Shown: one piece after another, positions 34,122-39,037 of the stretch
Layout of the letters: each line of letters opens with the position of its first letter
How positions within the stretch are numbered: position 1 is the stretch's first letter
Origin: Ignavibacteria bacterium
GTDB taxonomy: Bacteria; Bacteroidota; Ignavibacteria; Ignavibacteriales; SURF-24
DNA: 39,037 nucleotides
Assembly (NCBI GenBank): GCA_025612375.1
Contig: JAAXKN010000039.1
Span: 1-39,037, forward strand
Direction of reading: 5' to 3'
Notes under the pieces: model-generated
Told to the model about the DNA's origin: nothing
The model's database searches: none
The model's input: the letters and a program-made list of their open reading frames with translations, nothing else
Program-made: the position numbers and the translations under genes

Positions 34122-34138
34122 CTCAAGTGCCGTGCCAA
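34122..34138 (-). promoter_or_regulatory. sigma-54-like -24/-12 promoter of hsp20-dnaK
   Basis: On the minus strand TTGGCACGGCACTTGAG (34138 to 34122) matches the consensus TGGCAC-N5-TTGC, with GG and G exactly 12 bp apart. The only mismatch in the conserved core is TTGA in place of TTGC. Transcription would start about 34112, 29 nt before the hsp20 ATG. An alternative reading is sigma-A: TTGGCA, 17 bp, TTAATA (34115-34110). A TCAAGT/ACTTGA inverted repeat (34123-34128 with 34139-34144) overlaps the site. No CIRCE sequence is present. Confidence 0.45.
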
Positions 34139-34201
34139 ACTTGAAAACCGCGAAAAATGGCGTTTTTTGAGGGCCTCTTATTTCAAAACTCCCAGGATGA
34201 A

Positions 34202-34254
34202 TGACATTTTGTCAGGAGGCATGTCATTTTGTCGTAAAGCAGGACATTTTGACA
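34202..34254. promoter_or_regulatory. triple 20-bp-phased operator/enhancer sites
   Basis: Three related 13-mers begin at 34202, 34222 and 34242, exactly 20 bp apart: TGACATTTTGTCA (perfect palindrome with a 3-nt centre), TGTCATTTTGTCG and GGACATTTTGACA. They lie about 65-130 bp upstream of the -24/-12-like element of the hsp20 promoter and 100-150 bp upstream of birA on the other side. The two-turn phasing would place three dimers on the same DNA face, as for an enhancer array of a sigma-54 activator. Confidence 0.6.
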
Positions 34255-34353
34255 GATTTTAAAGAAATATGGCTGATCGCGGGCGGGCAGAAGAATTGAA
34301 TTTTTATTTTTCCCTTTCTATTGCTAAATTTGTGTAAATAAACGAGGTATAAT

Positions 34354-35127
34354 TTGTTCAATTTTGAAGATTTTGAAATAAAACTGGATACAGATGTAAT
34401 TGGAAGAAACTTTATCTACTGCGAGGAGGTTGAATCTACAAACGCTCTTTTGCTCGAAGATGAAGGCGACATGAATGCAGACGGAACCGTTCTTCTGGCT
34501 GAAAAGCAGAATAACGGCCGCGGAAGAAAAGACAGGAAATGGTACAGCGCAAAGGACCAGAACCTGACTTTTTCAATCCTCCTTAAAAGAAGAATAAGCG
34601 AAAAGAAGGTAAACCTGATCAACTTTGCAGCAGCCCTTGCAGTTTCATATACTCTTGAGAACCTGTTCCAGATCAGGGTAAACCTCAAGTGGCCCAACGA
34701 CGTTTTAGTCGGGCGCTCCAAGATTGCCGGCATACTCATGGAATCCACAATCCGCGGCAGCAAGATCAATAAGCTTGTTGTTGGAATAGGCTTTAACGTT
34801 AACCAGGCAATGTTTCAGGGAAGTTTCATTATCCCTCCCACTTCTATACACAAAGAGCTTAACCAGGAAGTTGAGCGCGAAAGGGTGCTTAGCGACGTAT
34901 TAAACAACTTTGAAAACCTCCTGGACAGGATTGATGAAAATCCCGAAGGCGTACTTAACGACTGGAAAGAACGCTGCAGAATGCTCGGGGAAAAAATTAT
35001 GATTCAGGATGAAAACATGTCGAAAAGCGGAATTTTTGAGGACGTTGATGAACAGGGATTCCTTATGTTAAGAACGGACAGGGATACCGTCGAAAAGATC
35101 CATTTCGGGGATGTGAGCCTCAGATAA
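34354..35127 (+). CDS. birA: biotin--[acetyl-CoA-carboxylase] ligase
   Basis: Activates biotin with ATP and joins it to the carboxyl-carrier protein. The catalytic domain carries 'NNGRGRKDRKWYSAKDQN' (GRGR at 55-58), 'LKWPNDVLVGRSKIAGILME' (KWPND 112-116, catalytic Lys nearby) and 'GIGFNVNQ'. A short C-terminal SH3-like part follows. The protein (257 aa) has no N-terminal winged helix, so it is a monofunctional ligase, not a repressor. The start is TTG with GAGGT seven bases upstream. CoaX begins 1 bp after the stop, the frequent birA-coaX arrangement. Confidence 0.93.
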   Translation: MFNFEDFEIKLDTDVIGRNFIYCEEVESTNALLLEDEGDMNADGTVLLAEKQNNGRGRKDRKWYSAKDQNLTFSILLKRRISEKKVNLINFAAALAVSYTLENLFQIRVNLKWPNDVLVGRSKIAGILMESTIRGSKINKLVVGIGFNVNQAMFQGSFIIPPTSIHKELNQEVERERVLSDVLNNFENLLDRIDENPEGVLNDWKERCRMLGEKIMIQDENMSKSGIFEDVDEQGFLMLRTDRDTVEKIHFGDVSLR

Positions 35128-35128
35128 C

Positions 35129-35899
35129 ATGATTCTTGCATGTGATATAGGTAATTCCAGGATAAAATTTGCTCTTTATGACAAATATGGCCTTCGGGAG
35201 CTTAAAATAAGCTCCCGCGGCTTACTGCCCCTGGATTGGTTAAGAAAATGTGAAATTGAACATGCCGCCATTTCTTCTGTTGTACCTTCGGTTACAGATG
35301 AACTGTCTGAATATTTTTCAAAAGAGTTTAAGCTTGAGCCTTTCGTTATTACACACGAATCTGCCTTTGACCTGCAGATTGACTATGAGACCCCGCACTC
35401 ACTCGGAATAGACAGGATCTGCTCGGCCGAAGGCGCTTTTGCTCTTTTTAAGGCATCGCCTGAATCAAAAAGCTACAACGATAAAACCTTCATTATAACA
35501 ATTGACCTGGGAACTGCAACAACCCTGAACGTTGTAAAGTATAACGGGGTCTTTTCCGGCGGCATCATAATGCCCGGCATAATGACCATGGCTAACTCGC
35601 TTAAGGTAAATACCGCACAGCTGCCGGAGATCTCAATAGAGCTGGATTATAAGGGCTTTATCGGTAAAAACACGCGATCATCAATTGCAAGCGGAATTCT
35701 AAACTCCACTCTGAGCTTAATTGAAACTTCAGTATGCCGCCTTAAAAATGAGGCAGGGGCAGAAACAGTAAAGCTCTACACCACAGGAGGCAATGCCCCC
35801 CTCATTGAAAAGCACCTTAAGTATGAACATGTTATGGTTGAAGACCTCGTACTTCGCGGTGTGAAATCAGTTTTTGAAAGGAATATAATTCTTGGTTAA
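35129..35899 (+). CDS. coaX: type III pantothenate kinase
   Basis: First step of CoA synthesis: phosphorylates pantothenate. Motifs of the type III class are seen: 'ACDIGNSRIKF' at 4-14, 'YETPHSLGIDRICSAEGA' at 86-103, 'IDLGTATTLNVV' at 125-136, and 'GGIIMPGIMTMANSL'. The fold is actin-like, unlike types I and II. The length (256 aa) is normal. It is tightly coupled to birA upstream and overlaps the cysteine desulfurase gene downstream by 8 bp. Confidence 0.94.
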   Translation: MILACDIGNSRIKFALYDKYGLRELKISSRGLLPLDWLRKCEIEHAAISSVVPSVTDELSEYFSKEFKLEPFVITHESAFDLQIDYETPHSLGIDRICSAEGAFALFKASPESKSYNDKTFIITIDLGTATTLNVVKYNGVFSGGIIMPGIMTMANSLKVNTAQLPEISIELDYKGFIGKNTRSSIASGILNSTLSLIETSVCRLKNEAGAETVKLYTTGGNAPLIEKHLKYEHVMVEDLVLRGVKSVFERNIILG

Positions 35900-37061
35900 G
35901 AAAGTTTATTTTGACAACGCAGCCACTACTCCCATCGACCCCAGAGTGCTGGACAGGATGCTCCCCTACTTAAGCGAGCACTTCGGGAACCCGTCATCTA
36001 TTCATGAAGAAGGAAGAAAAGTTAGAGTTGCAATTGAGGAGGCAAGGGAAAATGTTGCAGGCTTTATCAACGCCGAGGCTTCCGAAATCTATTTTGTAAG
36101 CGGCGGAACCGAGGCAAACAACTTCCCTCTGTTCGGTATTTCCAAAACAGAGCTTGGCGAAACGGGAAAGAAGCACATTGTTTCTACAAAAGCCGAGCAT
36201 CATTGCGTGCTGGAATCTCTGGAAGAACTGTCCCGCCAGGGCTTTGATACCAGCCTTGTTAATGTTAAAGCCGACAGCTCCGTTATTACTGAAGAAGTAA
36301 AAGAATTATTAAGTTCAGGCAGAACTTCACTTCTTTCAGTTATACATGTAAATAATGAAACCGGTACATTTAACGATATTAAGACTCTTTCCGCTCTGGC
36401 TCACAGCAGTAATGCCTACTTCCACAGCGACACCGTGCAGTCTTTTGGTAAAGTGCCAATTGACGTCAAAGCCCTGGGAGTGGATTCCATATCGTTTTCA
36501 TCCCACAAGATTAACGGCCCCAAAGGCTCCGGGGCGGTTTACGTAAAAAGCGGCACTCCCCTGTCCCCTTTAATTTTCGGCGGCTCACAGGAGCGCAACA
36601 GGCGCGGCGGGACTGAGAATCCGGCATCCATAATAGGTTTCGCAGAAGCTGTTAAAATTGCCTCGCAAAATATGCAGAAAAACTTTGATCACGTAAGCCT
36701 CTTGAGGAGTCTTTTTACTGAAGGGGTCCATTCAATTGATCCGGAGGGGATTGAGGTTAACGGGGGGAATAATGTACTGCCCCACGTCCTTAGCATTACG
36801 TTCAGAAGCGAATATTATAATTCGGATGCCGAGGCTATGCTGATATACCTTGATATCAACGGCGTTGCAGCTTCAAACGGGGCTGCCTGTACTTCAGGTA
36901 CGCTCAAGCCCTCACACGTAATATTAAGTATGGGTAAGAAAATGGAAGACGCACGCGGCACGCTCCGCTTTTCTTTCGGCTCACAGAATACGGCAGAAGA
37001 GGTGGAATACGTACTTGAAATATTAAATAAAATGGCACTAAAATTCAGAAAGAATAGCTAG
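35892..37061 (+). CDS. cysteine desulfurase (IscS/NifS type)
   Basis: A PLP enzyme that takes sulfur from cysteine for Fe-S clusters and thiolation. The start 'VKKVYFDNAATTPIDPRVL' is typical. K206 in 'SFSSHKINGPKGSG' binds PLP and His103-His104 in 'TKAEHHCVLESL' lie over the ring. Cys333 in 'NGAACTSGTLKPSHV' is the catalytic cysteine on the group I (IscS/NifS) loop. The 389-aa length fits. The start is TTG inside the end of coaX, so translation is likely coupled. No iscU, iscA or suf gene is adjacent. Confidence 0.9.
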   Translation: MVKKVYFDNAATTPIDPRVLDRMLPYLSEHFGNPSSIHEEGRKVRVAIEEARENVAGFINAEASEIYFVSGGTEANNFPLFGISKTELGETGKKHIVSTKAEHHCVLESLEELSRQGFDTSLVNVKADSSVITEEVKELLSSGRTSLLSVIHVNNETGTFNDIKTLSALAHSSNAYFHSDTVQSFGKVPIDVKALGVDSISFSSHKINGPKGSGAVYVKSGTPLSPLIFGGSQERNRRGGTENPASIIGFAEAVKIASQNMQKNFDHVSLLRSLFTEGVHSIDPEGIEVNGGNNVLPHVLSITFRSEYYNSDAEAMLIYLDINGVAASNGAACTSGTLKPSHVILSMGKKMEDARGTLRFSFGSQNTAEEVEYVLEILNKMALKFRKNS

Positions 37062-37072
37062 TATATAAAAAT

Positions 37073-37105
37073 GGCCGGATCTTATTTTAACCATAAAACC
37101 CGGCC
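37073..37105. terminator. possible bidirectional terminator
   Basis: GGCCGG (37073-37078) pairs with CCGGCC (37100-37105) around an AT-rich 21-nt loop, between the convergent desulfurase gene (ends 37061) and rfbB (ends 37133). The stem is short and the loop long, so this is only a weak candidate. Confidence 0.3.
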
Positions 37106-37132
37106 CACAACTTAAAACTTAAAACTGATCAT

Positions 37133-38146
37133 TTATCTGTTGGAATAAAGACTTTCGTAATACTTCTGGTACTCACCGGAAATGATCCTCTTCCACCACT
37201 GTTCGTTTTCTTTATACCATTCAATTGTTTTGCAGATAGCCTCGTCAAACATGAACGACGGCTTCCAGCCAAGCTCTGTCCTGATCTTTGTGGAATCTAT
37301 CGCATAACGCCTGTCGTGACCCGGGCGATCCTTGACGTACTCAATGAGTTCATCCCCTTTTCCAAGGTTTTTCAGGATCAGCCTTACGATCTCGATATTT
37401 GTCATCTCCTGGCTTGCCCCGATGTTGTAGACTTCACCCACCCTGCCTTTCTCAAAAACGAGGTCAATTGCCTTATTATGGTCGATAACATAGATCCAGT
37501 CCCTTACGTTCAGACCGTCGCCATAGACCGGAAGTTTCCTGTTATTCATGCAGTTTAAGATCATAAGAGGGATAAGCTTTTCAGGAAACTGATAAGGCCC
37601 GTAGTTATTTGAACACCTGGTTATTACAACAGGCAGCCCGTATGTATGATAAAACGCCAGAGCCATCATGTCGGCTGAAGCCTTGCTGGAGGAATATGGG
37701 CTGTTTGGTGAAAGAGGTGTTTTTTCTGTAAAAAGCCCTTCCTTACCCAGGCTGCCGTAGACTTCATCGGTTGAAACCTGGAGGAATTTTTCCACCTGGT
37801 GCCTTCTTGCAGCTTCCAGGAGAACGTTTGGACCAATAACGTTTGTCCTGAAGAAGACTTCAGAACCCAGTATGCTCCTGTCCACGTGGCTTTCGGCGGC
37901 AAAGTTAATGACATATTTTATGGAATACTGCTGGAAGACGTAATCTACCAGTTCAGCATTTGTAATATCACCTTTAACAAAGCGGTAATTTGTTTTGCTT
38001 TCAGATTCCTTCAGGTTCTCAAGATTTCCTGCATAAGTAAGCTTGTCCAGATTGATTATATTATAATCATCTCTTTCACCTAGGATATGATTAATGAAAT
38101 TGCTGCCGATAAATCCGGCGCCGCCTGTTACCAAAATATTTTTCAT
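37133..38146 (-). CDS. rfbB: dTDP-glucose 4,6-dehydratase
   Basis: A short-chain dehydrogenase-type enzyme that converts dTDP-glucose to the 4-keto-6-deoxy sugar, the branch point to dTDP-rhamnose and other deoxysugars. 'VTGGAGFIGSNF' at 6-17 binds NAD. 'STDEVYGSLG' at 125-134 carries the active-site Thr-Asp-Glu, and 'YSSSKASADMMA' has the Tyr151/Lys155 pair. The 'RCSNNYGPYQFPEKLIPLM' segment is diagnostic for RfbB/RmlB. No other rml/rfb gene is in the window. It follows the 243-aa secreted protein gene by 9 bp. Confidence 0.95.
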   Translation of the reverse strand: MKNILVTGGAGFIGSNFINHILGERDDYNIINLDKLTYAGNLENLKESESKTNYRFVKGDITNAELVDYVFQQYSIKYVINFAAESHVDRSILGSEVFFRTNVIGPNVLLEAARRHQVEKFLQVSTDEVYGSLGKEGLFTEKTPLSPNSPYSSSKASADMMALAFYHTYGLPVVITRCSNNYGPYQFPEKLIPLMILNCMNNRKLPVYGDGLNVRDWIYVIDHNKAIDLVFEKGRVGEVYNIGASQEMTNIEIVRLILKNLGKGDELIEYVKDRPGHDRRYAIDSTKIRTELGWKPSFMFDEAICKTIEWYKENEQWWKRIISGEYQKYYESLYSNR

Positions 38147-38155
38147 AAGTCTTTC

Positions 38156-38887
38156 TTAATAGTTAAAAAATCCTACAAATATTCCCGCCTGAATAAAAAG
38201 CGAATTGCTATTCAGGTCACCGGGCACGTTAGTTAATTCCTGTCCGTTATCTACCTGCCAGTTATTCCCGAGGGCCAGGTTGTAGCCTGCCCCGAGCCTG
38301 AAGGCAAAGAAGCGGTAGAACGGGATATCCACATTTAATGTGGGAGACATGAGAAAGTATTTGTTGGAGATTGTCCTGTGCTTTGCCTGGGACTGCATGG
38401 AAGACGCATCATTCCACGCATTATCCCAGCTTTCCGATCCCCTGTTTTCATAGAGGTCCACCGAACTTCCTCCCCATCCCAGAATAACTCCTGCCGAGAC
38501 GGCAACACTCTTAACAAATGGCAGAGTATATTCAATTGTAAAGCCTCCCATGCCGAGCGAAAACTCGGCCTCTCGCCTTGAGCCGTTAACAACAGCTGAA
38601 TTTTTCACAGAGCCGCCCATTCCCATGCCGCCTATCCTTATGTTTTTAATAACTGCAATGGAAATAAAGCCTGTTCCGCCCTGGGCAAAGAACCCTGAGG
38701 AGGGGAACTTCCCCACTCCGAAGGCTTCCACCTTCTGGTTAATTACTGTCATGTCCGGCTTAAACCAGCCCGGAGTATAACCGCCGCCTGCGGCAAATTT
38801 TGCGTCCCAGGCGCTCTCATCCTGCGCAAAACCCCTCATTGAGGTTAACAATAGAACTATTACTATGGGAAATATGTGCTTAATCAT
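38156..38887 (-). CDS. secreted, probably outer-membrane protein (243 aa)
   Basis: A clear signal peptide (MIKHIFPIVIVLLLTSMRGFAQ) is followed by Gly-rich, alternating polar/hydrophobic strands ('GGTGFISIAVIKNIRIGGMG', 'SVAVSAGVILGWGGSSVDLY', 'FFAFRLGAGYNLALGNNW'). It ends in an aromatic-terminated strand ('SLFIQAGIFVGFFNY'), as is usual for beta-barrels. I do not recognise a named family. It precedes rfbB on the same strand with a 9-bp gap. An outer-surface role is an inference from composition. The remaining 38888-39037 is AT-rich with no credible gene. Confidence 0.7.
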   Translation of the reverse strand: MIKHIFPIVIVLLLTSMRGFAQDESAWDAKFAAGGGYTPGWFKPDMTVINQKVEAFGVGKFPSSGFFAQGGTGFISIAVIKNIRIGGMGMGGSVKNSAVVNGSRREAEFSLGMGGFTIEYTLPFVKSVAVSAGVILGWGGSSVDLYENRGSESWDNAWNDASSMQSQAKHRTISNKYFLMSPTLNVDIPFYRFFAFRLGAGYNLALGNNWQVDNGQELTNVPGDLNSNSLFIQAGIFVGFFNY

Positions 38888-39037
38888 TTTAATAGCCCGG
38901 AAAATGTTGTAAAATTAAGAAAGTATAGAATAAAACAAAATAACAAAAATTCCAGATTGTTAAAATTGTCATTATCCCCCTTGCAGGACCTGTGCAAAGT
39001 CATTGAAAAAGGTATTGAAAAAGTTTAAGATAGAAGG

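Noticed and set aside
34325-34332. Bacteroidota-type -7 element TAAATTTG before birA
   Set aside because: No TTTG/TTG partner at the normal 17-23 bp distance; the nearest TTG is 26 bp away. The TATTTTTG at 2261 has the same problem.
34084-34353. CIRCE (HrcA) operator for the heat-shock genes
   Set aside because: I looked for TTAGCACTC-N9-GAGTGCTAA and half-sites; none is present. The TCAAGT/ACTTGA repeat at 34123-34144 is unrelated.
1-39037. tRNA, rRNA, CRISPR arrays, prophage or insertion-sequence genes
   Set aside because: No cloverleaf with a T-loop, no spaced direct repeats, and no transposase, integrase or phage structural frames were seen in the window.

Overview
The window looks like a chromosomal segment from a Bacteroidota/Chlorobi-type bacterium, most likely of the Ignavibacteria lineage. 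The main evidence is a secreted DUF3160 protein ending in a type IX secretion sorting domain (an 'AQNYPNPFNS'-type start and a 'GVYFYNL' core). The deoxynucleoside kinase, the small DUF4834-like membrane protein and the stand-alone birA-coaX pair also fit. The placement is inferred from gene content; there is no rRNA or tRNA in the window. Most genes lie on the minus strand in tight, co-directional runs, and nearly all are core metabolism or housekeeping.

Layout. 1-2.0 kb: a REP-like scrap and two secreted TPR proteins (-). 2.3-5.5 kb: an unrecognised 167-aa protein and the type IX-secreted DUF3160 protein (+), closed by a strong bidirectional terminator. 5.6-8.0 kb: a half-length TauE/SafE protein, a VanZ-like protein and the NAD(P)HX repair enzyme (-). 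8.1-14.0 kb: nuoJKLMN, the membrane arm of complex I, without the other nuo genes next to it. 14.1-15.5 kb: asnS with its own promoter. 15.5-21.8 kb: a compact run read pgeF, DMT transporter, folB, folK, deoxynucleoside kinase, small membrane protein, family 9 glycosyltransferase, ppx/gppA, with a good sigma-A-type promoter in front of pgeF. 21.9-22.1 kb: a composite REP-like element. 22.1-26.1 kb: cystathionine beta-synthase and two Cys/Met-metabolism PLP enzymes (transsulfuration). 26.3-26.4 kb: a second REP-like element. 26.5-30.9 kb: an M1-type metallopeptidase, a membrane protein, def and fmt. 31.0-34.1 kb: an hsp20-dnaK-hsp20 heat-shock cluster. 34.35-37.1 kb: birA-coaX-cysteine desulfurase (+), divergent from the heat-shock cluster. 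37.1-38.9 kb: a secreted, probably outer-membrane protein and dTDP-glucose 4,6-dehydratase (-).

How they work together. Cofactor and one-carbon supply recurs: folB/folK for folate, fmt using formyl-THF, coaX for CoA, birA for biotinylation, nnrD for NAD(P)H repair and complex I for NADH oxidation. Cystathionine enzymes and a cysteine desulfurase handle sulfur.

The most interesting non-coding signal is in the 270-bp gap between the heat-shock cluster and birA. Three 13-bp near-palindromes (consensus roughly TGACATTTTGTCA) start exactly 20 bp apart. They sit about 65-130 bp upstream of a sequence that closely resembles a sigma-54 -24/-12 promoter for the hsp20-dnaK-hsp20 genes. That is the geometry of an enhancer array for a sigma-54 activator and suggests an unusual way to control heat-shock genes. 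A second one is a predicted hairpin that would hide both the ribosome binding site and the GTG start of the DUF3160 gene. No CRISPR array, prophage, insertion sequence or defence system was seen.
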